A stretch of DNA of 64,000 nt, from the NCBI RefSeq assembly GCF_901709675.1, contig NC_051095.1, positions 12,601,956 to 12,665,955 of the forward strand, in the 5' to 3' direction. Below, in pieces: positions 14,392 to 26,029 of this stretch. Each line of letters opens with the position of its first letter. The first letter of the stretch is position 1. This stretch comes from Syngnathus acus (lineage: Eukaryota > Chordata > Actinopteri > Syngnathiformes > Syngnathidae). The notes beneath the pieces were generated by a model that did no database searches, was not told the origin of the DNA, and worked only from the letters and a program-made list of their open reading frames with translations. A program made the translations under genes and the position numbers.

Positions 14392-17300
14392 GCATGGCCA
14401 GGGGGCACATCTAAATGCCATCTCGAACAGAATGGATGACAGATGTACATAAACCGCATGCACGGGTCATTAAAAATTCCTGAGCCGATTTCTCACGCCA
14501 GTCCATCCCTTTAGTTGCCTGTTATGTTTTGAGTGCACTGAGTTTTGTTAACTTTCCTGTGGGCAACTGTGATAATTGAGCATACGAAATATGGTCTGAC
14601 GAACGGCTGCAGGTTTGATCCACTAACTCAAGAGTCCCCACTGTGGACCAGTATTGGGCCACAGGCCATTTTTGTATCAAGCCACTCAGAAAGGCTGAAC
14701 AAAATTGCCCCCGTGGCTGAGTGTGAACAGAGTGTGAAGGAGGTTTAATTTAAAAAATCAGGTATACTCGCCAGTGGCTCTTTCAAACTGCTCATCTGTG
14801 TGGGGTATAAGGTCAGTCACAAGCTGCTAAAAATTGGTAAAAAGATTGGTTAAAAAAAAGTGGGAAAAATATATTCTGAGAGCTTCTTTGAAAAAAAGGC
14901 AGAAGAAGCTAAAAAAATATTGCCCAAATGAAGAGTTGACCATTTCCAGAAAAACGAAAGCTGTATTTGCGAATCAATATTGGCTGTCTTACTTAAGATA
15001 CAGGTTAATTGCTAGTTGACTCGACTACACCCGCGCTGAATAATATGTATAACACGACAGGCTCCCAAATGAGGCAACAAAGCCCTCAAAGCTGCTTTGG
15101 CACATTTGGCACAAGCCTTTGGAGTTTTGGGAAAGACAAAATGATTACTTCAAAATGGGGCCTGTTTTTCTTTTTTTTGTTGCCCCCGTCAAAACGTAAA
15201 TTTGCCCAACTGGTTGAGACACTCTTTTCTCTTGAGAACAAAAAAAGAATTAGTGTGCCCATTCGTTTTATCTTTCCACTAAATGAGGTAGCATGAAAGG
15301 AGGGAAACTTTTCTCATCCCTGTTGTTAAGGCTATGTGAGAAATGTTTAATTCATTGTCAAACGAAATACCCTACTTAGTATGAAGTTGTGCATTTAGAG
15401 AAGAGTGAGAGAGTACTTAATAATTAACGAGCATAAAGTAATTATATCTTTCCTTGATGCATCCAGGGCTTCATTTGAATAAACATAGTGAAATACTGAA
15501 GTGCTGAGAAGCAAGATGCTGCTATGATCTTCCAATGGCTTGGTAACATCTGCTCTACCAGTATCACACTGCAGCACTGCAACACAAATGTAGGTTGTGT
15601 GTTTGATCAAATCTTTTGAAAATACATTGCTGATTCCAAGATAGGTAATGATTTTAATAAAACTGCCTGACTGAAATATACAGCGTGTTGAAATTTCAAA
15701 ATAAAAACATCGCCATACTTTACATTTAACTTCATGGTGACTGTGAGGTCTATGACTTTACATTAGCAATAGACCACAAACTGAGCCCATTTTATGTAAT
15801 ATTCGTTTTTTCTTTCTTTCTTTTGATTTTCACCTAATTTTGGCACCTGACTTTACACCTAACCCTAAACAAGGTGGATAGACACCAAACAGGAAGTGAC
15901 AGCTGCCCAAAAAATACATTGCTACAAGTGTGACGTTTTGCTAAAGAGCAGCTGGATGTTCAACTGAGCTGCAAACATTTGTGTGAACATTTTCCTGAAA
16001 TTGGCTGCTAAACATTTTAACCCAAGACTTATTGTTTGGATATTAATTGTCTGCAGTTATTTTTTTTGTCTGCAAAGTCTTTACAAACAGTTGTCCTTAA
16101 AAAGAGACAGTTAACAAACATTCTTCATTTCAAAATATGAATGTGCAGTAGACCAATAAGGTCACCATCGGTTTGTATGATCCACCTGTAATGTCACAGA
16201 TACCAAATGGCATCACTGGTAAAGAATCAGTAATGAAGCGCTCATTTCACCTGAATGCTACATTTTTATACAATGCGAGAAGGTATTCGGTATTCAGCTA
16301 GAGTATGCCCTGTTATGACATAAACAAACATGTTTCTAATCGTGGCAATGGAGCCCATTCATCTTTGCAAGCTGTTGCATTTTCATGCACAGTGTGATCT
16401 TCATTTCTAAAAAAAAAAAAGACTATCAAAGGCAAACATAACATGCAAAATAAATCCTTTTCAACTTATTATTTATGGCATTTTGCCGGAAACAGCTTTA
16501 TAACATGTTTGCCATTGTCCAGGAAATAATAACAAAAGCAGCAAATTTAAATGTATTTTGTGATGGTGGTGATGAAAAATTTGAGCTGAAAAATATCTTG
16601 GTCTTGGTCTAATGAGAAGCTCCTTAAAGTGGAAACCGGACATCCTAAAAAGCATTTAGCCAGTCATTTTTATTTCCTATGCAGGCTATCTGATTGAGCT
16701 ATGCTATGCCAACTGCTTTAACTTGTACAGCTCAGATCCTCGGCCAGGTGCAAGGTCCCAAAGTAACTTTTAACCACAGGTTAATTTAATGCTACTGACC
16801 TACAACGTTAGAACTCAGAATCCATCAAGCCTTAGGCTGTGCAGTCGATGACTGCCACATTTGGTATAGTCCTATTACATTATATTTTGGAAGAGAAAAT
16901 AAAATAAAAAATGTTTTTATATTGCAACCAAACAAATTTGGGAGGTTATCCTCTATGTACTCAAAAGATCAGTTACTTTTAATTATCGCTCACAAATGTA
17001 TCTAAATCTGTGTTAGTGAGCACTTTTTTTGCCAAAATAATCTAACCACTTTACAGGTGTAGTATATGAAGAAGCTCATTAAACAAAAGCGGAATGAAGA
17101 CATGAACAGTTGAAGGAGATGGCCTTTTGTGTACAAAGAGGAAGTTTTAGATGTGGGACTGTGAAACGTCCTGTCAAAGACACAGGTTCACGGAGATAAG
17201 GATGAACTTGTCATCTTTAAAAAGTGAATTTAAATGTGTCCCACGTATTGGATGGTGGATTGAGATGTGTTTCCATTCATATGTGGTGGGTGCATTACCC

Positions 17301-18314
17301 ACTGCACAGTAACCTGCTAGCTGGTTACACAATCCTTGTTTTCCCTCCAAACATATCTGCTGCTCAAATCCTTCTTTCACATATTGGCCCGCAAACATTT
17401 AAAATAATACAATGTAATGTGTCATTCTTGGCAAATGTACTGTTATGTAACATATGCTGTCTAAAATACTCACTTTTATTGTACAGCGGGTTAACGTTGC
17501 CCAGCCACGATAGTGCACTATGGGCTGTGGCAGGAGGACGCTATGGATGCACAAGTCAAGCTGGAAACTTTTATGCAAAAGAATGGGGAGAGAAAGAAAT
17601 GAGGTGGTTATGGGGTGACTGGATCCGTCATTGATTCTCTGAGGTGCTATGCAGTACGCAGCTCATGCAGGAAGAGATGTTTATCTTTCGATCAGTAATC
17701 AGTGCTCTGGTTTGATCAATTATTTACAATTTTGACTGCTTATAAATCCACACGATCCTACCAGGCCACTCCATACAGGGATTCATGACATCCATCATAT
17801 CCTGCAATTCAACATTCACTCTGCGTGAATATTGCAATTTCATCCCCAAAGTATTCAGTGCCCTTCAACAATGAGGTGAGCTTATTATAGTCTGTTCTAT
17901 TACACTCAAGCCAGACGAGCAAAATTGATTGACAATCAATACAAAACTGAACATGATCCAAAATTGCATTAACAGTTGCATAAGCTGACAGATAACGTTG
18001 AGATTCATATGTAAGACATGGAAGCTTTTCTGACGGTAATAAGCAGAAGAAGGCGTGGTAGGATGTCAATTCCTCCTCCGCATTTTATATATGTTTTCCT
18101 TCTCCACACAAGGAAATGGTATCAAGGACACACTTCTGACTTCTGGCTTTGTATCACCTAATGGCGTGTGGGCTATGCAAAAAGTTGGATATTTTAAAGC
18201 AGATAAATACACTCAAGCTCAGATAACATCTAATTAAATGTGTCAGTGGAAAGACTGAAAAGCCTTTTATAAAATAAATTGCCTTTTCTTTGACAGAACG
18301 TTACCTAGGGTGAT
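14392..18314. other. Non-coding AT-rich DNA
   Basis: No supported gene. The longest open frame (17224-17634, plus, 136 codons) has no recognisable domain and no coding-like composition. A B-box-like 'gcaggtttgatccac' near 14609 has no matching A box. Confidence 0.5.
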
Positions 18315-18452
<138 letters not shown>

Positions 18453-20269
18453 GACTGACGTCGGAGTGACTCTGCAAAGAGTTTCGGCACATTATTAGCC
18501 AGCCAAAGCTTGTTGCTGACTTGTTGCTGCAGTGTAGCAGAGCTGCCATAGGTGACGTCAGCCCGGGAAAGCATTTTGACACGTCTGGGATGTTGATTAT
18601 CTGTTTTGCTCTTGAATGTTGGTGCAAAATGCAAATTTGGCTCTGCAAAATTGTGATTTGAAAGGACTTCTTTCAAGCTTTGCTACCACCGTCGGCAGTC
18701 TTCCCCTCCCACTTTAAATATGTACATACCAGGCATGGGGGGGGAAAAAGCTGAGAGATGAAGAAGAATTTTAGATGAACACCCCCTCATATCTCTAAAG
18801 TAATATCAATATGGGGCCAAGTGTGTGTTCAATATTCTGTACCAAATGCTGAGAGGGGCGTGATGCAAGCGTTACAAGTGTTGTGAGTTATTAGATCACG
18901 AGAGATAGGGGGAAATAGGAGATAAATGATTGTTTGATTTACTCAAAAACTATTTAGTCGACGCTTAACAGAAAATTGGTTACGCGTCTTACTACTGCCC
19001 TTCTTCTATGTGAGCATTCACAAATTTTCCTTTTATACTATCGTCATTTCATTTAGTTTGATTCCATCTCTTGGCCACATGATATATTCATGCTTATCAG
19101 ATATGCTCTACCCACAGAGACTGCATTGGGTGTCAGACAACAATTGTCACAATGGCATTTTCCTGCAATCTCGGGGTGGAGGAAAACTCCCACATGCAAA
19201 TAATGATATTCACTTTCATAGCCACTTGAAGATATCTGCTGCCATAGAGAAAGAGGCTGCTGTGGCCATTTAATCAAATACTGTTTCCTGTTGTGTAGGA
19301 GGACATATGGGGAGATTCTTGATGTACACAATGTGAGCGCTAATGAAGTCACAAAAGATGAAAGTAAAGCATCAGCCTGACAAGCATGTCCATTAGGCTC
19401 AGGAAACACTTTCCTTTCAATCAAAAGAAAAATCCATTTGAGGGGTTCATCTCCCTTTTGGCTCTGTTTTAAGTTTGCCATGCTTTTGCCAAGTCTGAGA
19501 AGCTTCTTTATTTACTCATGTTACAGCAGGACTCCAGATCAAGATAGGGGCAATTAAGAAAATATTTTTAAAATGTCCTGTTAAATGCTTCACTTTATTC
19601 CCAGGAAAGTAAAAGTTGTCGGACACCAAAGTGAAGGTGATAAATCCTCTGGGATCTGCAGGTATTTGTAAGGGCCATGTGTTCTAATGTCCGATGGCCT
19701 TAAATCAAGCTCGTTTTTTTTTTAACCTCGAGTCACTTATCTCAGTAAAAACTCTGCCAAGAGTGAAATGAATCTGGATGAATTGAGGTGAACAAATGTT
19801 GAACTATGTCCTCCGTATAGGTTTGCTGTCCTAGCAATCGATTCCCTGGATAGTTTTGGATCAAGAAAGCTGAGTGCAGTGGTTCCCGATTTTCTTTTTT
19901 CAGCGTCCCCCTGTTGGAGGTTAAATGATTTTTATTTTGATAAGTTAATAGTGGAGATGTGGTTTGACGTTGAACTATGTGTTTGGGCTGCCATATGAAG
20001 ACGTCCATCTTTAAAAACATGCTGCTACAAATAATTTGATCTCGACACGCACCAACACAGGAGTAATCCGTTGTATGAAAAATGGAGATTAAAGGTTTTC
20101 ATTTTCAAAGCCATTCATGATGCACTTCTTTATGTGTACGTCAATGTCCACTCACATTTGCTTTCCACTTTGTCCTTTGTATTACGTTTACAGAAATCAT
20201 TCTACATATCCATGATGGCTCTTTGTTGTTGGCATCCCCTCCCCTCGGTATTGAGGCCAGTGCAACCGC

Positions 20270-20420
20270 GCTGTTCTCAAATAAATGATTGATGAAGATG
20301 GGCAGTAATACTGCAGAAGCATATGCTTGAAGCTCTCAGAATGTACAATGAGTTTGTGATGCAAACGTTTTTTGATACAATAAATCCCGTCGGGAGATTT
20401 GTGACATTTCCCCTCATTTT
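20270..20420. promoter_or_regulatory. Candidate conserved non-coding element
   Basis: A compact complex-sequence block containing ATAAATGATTGATGAAGATG, the octamer-like palindrome AGCATATGCTT, and GATACAATAAATCC. No repeat or continuous coding frame is recognised. Texture-based call only. Confidence 0.25.
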
Positions 20421-20714
20421 TTTTCTGTTCCATATGGTGACTTCCTGACTTGGCTCTGATTCCCTTCTGACAGCAAACAAATAGGGAATGAGTTTTTAAA
20501 CTACGTTCTGCAATCTTCTCAGTTTTCTAATGTCATTAGAGGTATTTTCTGGAAGATCTGATGATATAAGTGTGTATCTGAAAGCAACAGTGTATTACTT
20601 TTGTCCTACTGCGGTAATTTATTGAAACAATCTTTTCTGTTGCCCCAAATGGCATAAAACAACTCATGCTGAATTTGTGAACCTCCTTAATCCCACTAAA
20701 CCCTTGAGCTCATG

Positions 20715-21130
20715 CTCAAGTGGAGTCACCAGAGACTTTCTCTTGCGCCGAGGAAAAGAGGGCCATCCGGCTCTCCAACCTAAATAAACATCTGTGGGCA
20801 GATAAACAGAGCACATTCCCGTGAAAGGTCAAGAGCTTCATTCTAAATGGGAAACATGACCAGGCTGTAATCCAGCATCTCAAACTTTGCCAAAGCGACA
20901 ACGGCGACGTTGGAAACCGATAGAAATGTCGGTGCTGGGCGCAGAGCTGCCTCGGCGGGGTCCTTCTCATCGCTGGAGCATGTGTGGCTATTTGTTTACA
21001 TGCCAGCCATCTGCGATGAGAGCAAAGAAGACAGGTAGATGATCAAGCAGTGAGAGATTCTAATGCAGAGTGTGGCCCAGATACAACAGAGGGGGAGTGC
21101 AAAATCCTGGAACACTCAGGCTGTTCAGAT
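20715..21130. promoter_or_regulatory. Candidate conserved non-coding element or unrecognised exon
   Basis: GC-richer than its surroundings and free of recognisable repeats. An 84-codon minus frame spans 20716-20970 but has no domain I recognise and no clear splice sites at its edges, so a non-coding conserved element is the more cautious reading. Confidence 0.28.
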
Positions 21131-22888
21131 GAACAATGTCCACATAGCGGAGCTGGCAAAGAGATACGGTTGCCCCCTTTATTAGAAATGCTCATTCACT
21201 ATACTAGCAGGAAATGAGACCGTGCCAAACAGTGGCAGCTCCGATTGCCTGTATGCATTAGTTGCTATGTTCATATTGTATTTTGAGGGGGATGCATGGA
21301 TCACGTCACACAGTGCAGCGAAATGACTTTGTCAAAGTTCCAGGAGAAGTTATGGTCCATTTATGCCCACTTAGATTTGAACGAGAGCCTCATCTTCGCT
21401 GAGCATATTTTTTTCATCATGTTCCTCTCACTGTCCACAGGGACAGATGCCCACAGCCACGGAGTGTGTCCTGGTTCACTGAGTCTTTCACTTCATCATA
21501 ATCTTTGTCTCATCAAATCACATCATATTTATTTCCCTTGTGATGCCGCAATTTGTCATCAAGTTTCAGTTGACTGCATCCGAAATGCCCTCAATCCACC
21601 TTATGCTTACTTGCTTTTTTTAAAACATGATCAATCTAGAGTTGAAGAAAAAAAGCTCTTCTATTTCATGAAATGTTCCTTCAGGTGACATTAGAAACAT
21701 ATTTACTACCGACAGCACAACCACAAACATTTATTCATTGCTTTTTATGTTCTCACGCACATGCTCGGTTTAAACAATGTATTCTTCATTTGTTCATACT
21801 ACTGCCTTTGAACCCGATAAGCGGCAAAATGAAAGAAAAGACTACTTTTAAGTGTGAGCTTGCAGCATTTGTTAATTTGTTCTGAACGAACGAGCGTGTC
21901 GTTTGAGGTAACTTTGATCCTCGGCAATTTGAACGTCTCTGACATACGGTGCTGACAAACTGCTAAGTACTCCAAGTGATTTATACCATTGGAGGTGTAA
22001 AGCATTCAATTGTCTCTCGTGACCCTTTCTATATAATAAGATTTTTTTTTTTTTAAAACAGATTTACATGCCATGTTTTAGTGATCATAATGCTGTAGTT
22101 GGCTCGGACCTCACACCGACAATCGTGTCTAATTTCTTTTAGCTATGCCGTGCCACTAAGTAGAGCGTGGACCTCCATCAAAGTCAAACTATTTTATAAA
22201 AGTGAAAATGATCCATAAAGACTTCAATTTGTGTTTGCTCATTTGTCTGGTAGCTGTATTCTTTGTCTTCATAGAAGATGAATGGGAGGTAATAACAATT
22301 CAAAACATTTCATTTCTGATTCCCTCTCACTCACACAATTCATTACCAATGTTGGTAAACAATACAACATAAATGTGAGCTTGCGTAGAGAGACTTGAAC
22401 TGTGTATGTCGCTTGTGGTGGGATCAGCCCTATTATGTCTCATTGAATGAGAAGCATGCAGGCATCGGGCAAAGCGACAAGCGGGCTCGACCCCCACAAA
22501 CTGACATGGCCATGCTGGTGTCACGCACGCCCACACACTCCCAGTTGTGAATTGCTGCTGAACTTGTATCGCCCTCCTCATCAGCATTGCTCTAGTCTTG
22601 CTGCCGTGTTTCACTAAACCCACTTTGGCTTGTGATAGATAATCTCATGTATTGACACAGCTGGGACTCCACCTTCCAATGGCCGAGCTAATCTAACAGG
22701 ATAGTCAAACAACAGATCAATTTGTACACGTTTTTCAAGTGTTGACTCGTTATACTGATTCGATTATTTCAACTGGCAACCGGGTTGGATATGAGAGTGC
22801 CGGAACACATTTTTAGAAATGCCTCTGTACCTATGGCAAGCATTTAAACATTGGGTCAGGTGAACTCTGCGCAGTACAATTGATAGTC

Positions 22889-22911
22889 ATTGCCATGGTA
22901 ACCGTGGCAAT
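22889..22911. promoter_or_regulatory. Palindromic RFX X-box-like motif
   Basis: ATTGCCATGGTAACCGTGGC continues to AAT. The first part matches the core of the RFX X-box (GTTGCCATGGTAAC) closely, and the outer ATTGCCA/TGGCAAT arms form an inverted repeat. RFX factors regulate ciliary and neuronal genes; whether this site is functional cannot be judged from sequence alone. Confidence 0.4.
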
Positions 22912-23856
22912 GCAGGTATTTTCCTCATACTTTGAGTACATCCATTTTCCATGGCAAGCATTTCCACAATAAACAATGGACAATTAAAAATAGCACATAA
23001 AAACAGAGGTGGATGATTTTGTTTTATAGAAAGATCAGATGTTCATCACAAACAGAGCTCAGTTCGTCTGCCAAGTTTCCACCACTGTTGTAACTCAGCT
23101 TCCCATGTCTTGCAGAATAATTGTCTGCAGTCAGGTAGTACTACAAAGTCTGACTAAGCAAATATCAGTTCCATAATATTCACAGAATTCTGACCAATCG
23201 CTGAATTAATTCATTTTATGACCATCTTTAGCTCCTATTTGACTTAAAACTGATCAAAATCGAATCACAATCGTGATTAATCAAATGGTACGCCTACTAA
23301 ATGCTTCTTTCTTGTCCACTTAAGAATAACACGCACATTTTAACTTTGCCAGAATCAGTCAAATTCAGCAGACAAGCGATTGAGAAAATGACGTCAGAAA
23401 ACCTTTTAGACTATTTTAAAATCATCGTCCCGTGTATTTTTTTCAAGCACGTCATAAGCATAATACATTTGCTGTGGGCCTTGAATGAGAGTCTTGTTGT
23501 TCATTTTCCAGTCTGTCTTTATGATTTATTTGGAAATCTGCCTGTTTGCTACCTAAAGTTATAATAGTGCGGAAAAGATAAAAGCACGGCTTCAGTCAGT
23601 TCATCCGACTTCAGCTCAACTAATTTTCCTTATCTGCCGCAAACCTCCACATATATTTGAATACATTTCTTGTCAGGTGACATGTTGGTTGTAAACTTTG
23701 CTTTTGCGTCCATTTGTTTACACAATAAAGCATGCATTGTTACACTATGCATGCTGTTTGAATATATTTTAACCTTTGTCAGTATGCATCATCGTGTACT
23801 TGTCCATAATAGTAGACGTAACATGACCATAAAACATTAACAATATAACAATAGTA

Positions 23857-24032
23857 CACACAATAATTACATTCTTCAATATCTGTCAAAAAAAAATAGC
23901 ATGCACTCCCCCCAAAAACAAAATCCCAAGGATATTACATAATAGGATAAACACAATATTTACATTCTTAAATATCTGTCAAAAAAATGACACAAAAAAT
24001 AGTGAGGAAAAAGAAATCCCAAGGATATTAAT
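23857..24032 (+). repeat. Local tandem duplication of an ~80-bp unit
   Basis: Two copies of a segment starting 'cacaataattacattcttca' / 'cacaatatttacattcttaa', both with 'atatctgtcaaaaaaa' and ending in 'aaatcccaaggatatta', lie at about 23857-23938 and 23951-24032. They differ by small indels in the A-rich middle. The adjacent sequence looks like a LINE 3' end, so the duplication may be part of that element's untranslated region. Confidence 0.72.
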
Positions 24033-24044
24033 ATTTATTAAAAA

Positions 24045-24155
24045 AACACCCTCTCAAACATACTTTTTTCTATATATATTGTTTTATTTTGCACTGTTGG
24101 GTAGCTCCAATCTCGTTATACTATGTATAATGACAAATAAAAGGCATTCTCTCTG
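24045..24155 (+). mobile_element. LINE-like 3' terminus
   Basis: 'attgttttattttgcactgt' followed by 'tgggtagctccaatctcgtt' and ending 'atgacaaataaaaggcattc' is a phrase I recognise from 3' ends of common fish retrotransposons (a polyadenylation-like AATAAA near the end, followed by ATTCT-type tails). No coding part is visible upstream. Clade not assigned. Confidence 0.45.
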
Positions 24156-25488
24156 CATGGATCCAGCTGTTTCTGGTCAGTAAACAAAAAGGCGCTCACT
24201 ATTACAGCGCTCATTGCTAAATCGGCCAAAAGCAGCGGACTTTGCCACCCGCAGGGAAGAGGAGTGGGCCAAGCTCAAGTGACCTCACGTGACATCACCA
24301 TGGATGTATGGCAACTGTTACTATACGTACCAATCACATAAAAATGGAACTTCAATGAACAAGTATTACCTGGAATTAAAAAGGTCACATGACTTTTATT
24401 GTACTTTACTTTGAATACATGTCCAGAGAGAAGCTTGACTCGTGACTCTTTTGTACTTGAAATCATAAAAGGAATTCATACTGTCACAAAACCACACCTC
24501 TACATTTCCTTTCAAGTCCTTCATTTAAAACGCTCTTGATTTGTTTGTGTTTTTCCCCGCTCCGTGGACTGAGGTTCACTTATTGTCGAGTTTCTCTCTT
24601 TTTTTTTGTCTCTCTTATCACAGAGGTCCTCTCCTGCCTGTCATTTTTCTTGCTACTCTGCCCCCACAAAAGCTAATGGTGTGCAATTATGCTGTCGGCC
24701 TTGTATCTCACTGAAGTCGCATATTTTAGAATGAAGATGACTTCACACACTTGGTGAGAAACATATCTTGGTGCAATCACCTTCTCCATGGGTCATCTTT
24801 TATCGCATCCATTAAGCAATCTTAACATTTTATAATGCCAATTTAACATCATACAGTTGTTTTGCTGATTTTTGGGAGATATTACGAGCTTTCGCACAGG
24901 GATGAATAGAATGTTTATAAATGTGCCAAACACTATGAACCATGTTGAAGATGAATTTCTGCAATCAACAATTCATGACAACATAGTTCGATCAATACCT
25001 GTTTGAGGAGCAAATTTGAAAAACTGTAATCTTAGCTACTCCATTAGCGTTACATATACTTAATATTTTTTATTAAAACACTGAAGGATGTTGTGCCGTG
25101 TTTTCCAATTTGTACTGAGATAAGGCACTCATTCAACATAAGAAAACAGTGCCCTATCAAACAAAAATCCTGAAACAATGATGATTCCATCTCAATTTAC
25201 TCACAAATCAACATCTCAGTGTGAAATCGGGGAGTGTTTAATGGAACACAAAGGTGCTCTACTCGCAGGAAGCCATGACTTATTCCGTTGTCATCTAATA
25301 CAAGATTGCATTTTGTTGTTCTGTATCTCTCAGAATGAGATGTATTTGTAATTTGGAAATACTAATGTTCAGACAAATTAAGTGAAAATGAATAATTTCC
25401 CTCAGCAAATCTGACCATCTCTCACAGCACACTAATGGCAAACCAAAGTATTCTGTAAAAACGTACACGACTGTTCTCAAATGTACAG
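24156..25488. other. Non-coding DNA
   Basis: Nothing supportable. It lies directly downstream (on the minus strand) of the candidate exon pair and could contain its 3' untranslated region, but no conserved poly(A) context stands out. Confidence 0.5.
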
Positions 25489-25655
25489 CTATAGTACATC
25501 ACATGTAATGTCCTGGAAATCAGTCAAATAGAACCTTTTTGTAGTAGGTACCCCACCTCCAATTTGAACAATCTGCAAAAGAATTCCATGATGGTCAAGT
25601 GACTGAAGACCTCCCGCTTTCATGCTCGTTTGAGGTAACCAAACAACTTGCCCCA
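25489..25655 (-). CDS. Candidate downstream exon of an unidentified gene or pseudogene
   Basis: On the minus strand, a T/C-rich tract ending 'tatttccctgcaag' (AG at 25657-25656) is followed by an open frame of about 55 codons to TAG at 25491-25489. The frame begins VGQVVWLPQTSMKAGG and ends near FQDITCDVL. A branch-point-like CTTGAC lies about 20 bases before the acceptor. Joined to the upstream segment (ending 25732, phase 1), the split codon is G|TG and the frame stays open. The 76-bp intervening sequence is a typical size for small teleost introns. I do not recognise the product. It could be a real terminal exon, a pseudogene piece or a chance combination. Confidence 0.33.
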
Positions 25656-25731
25656 CTTGCAGGGAAATATAAGTCAAGTAGTAACATCTATGGCCAATAA
25701 AGGACATTATTTTATTTATGTTAATGCTTAC

Positions 25732-26029
25732 CTAACACGATGAATAATAAAATATTTAGCAGACTAGAACTGTCATGTGACTCGGCAGCTAAGGTGTAGT
25801 TGAGAAGGCAGCTGTACGTGGGACCTCCACTCTGAGGAGTGATTTGTTCTATGTAAAGTGCCGTGGCAGCCACTGTGTTGGCACGCCCGGCCATCGAGAG
25901 GGTACGGAACCATTCTGGCGGCCAATTCAGACCCTCGGTTGGATTATCTTCTCCGTGAAAGAGTTTAGCCTCCTTTGTGAGATCATTAACTTGGGTTCCT
26001 TTGTACTCCGACTCGACGAATAGTCCGGT
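25732..26029 (-). CDS. Candidate exon of an unidentified, possibly membrane-anchored protein
   Basis: On the minus strand an open frame of about 99 codons runs from just after a TGA (26032-26030) to a strong splice-donor-like site, ttag|gtaagc, with the last exon base at 25732 (phase 1). The segment is GC-richer than its flanks, especially 25850-25935. The peptide looks protein-like: KLFHGEDNPTEGLNWPPEWF, then TPQSGGPTYSCLLNYTL with an N-Y-T glycosylation sequon, then a short hydrophobic stretch SLLNILLFIVL at the end. Just upstream another frame (26186-26030) encodes MGNKGGTLFVNRT-like sequence, so the ancestral exon may extend 5' across a frameshift and the locus may be a pseudogene. Its true 5' border is not determined. 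I do not recognise the family. Confidence 0.37.

Larger units (their letters stand above)
18453..23856. other. Non-coding DNA with several candidate regulatory stretches
   Basis: No gene supported. The 142-codon minus frame at 19053-19481 and the 130-codon plus frame at 21296-21688 lack domains. Blocks at 20270-20420 and 20715-21130 and the palindromic motif at 22889-22911 are listed separately. Perfect TGACGTCA palindromes (CRE-type) occur at 18553-18560 and 23389-23396. Confidence 0.45.

Noticed and set aside
17224-17634. 136-codon plus open frame
   Set aside because: No domain, low-complexity hydrophobic patches, AT-rich codons, and no supporting signals.
19053-19481. 142-codon minus-strand open frame, the second-longest in the window after the LINE remnant
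   Set aside because: No recognisable domain, no splice context, and composition is like the flanks. An opposing plus frame (19010-19273) overlaps it, so chance openness is the simpler reading.
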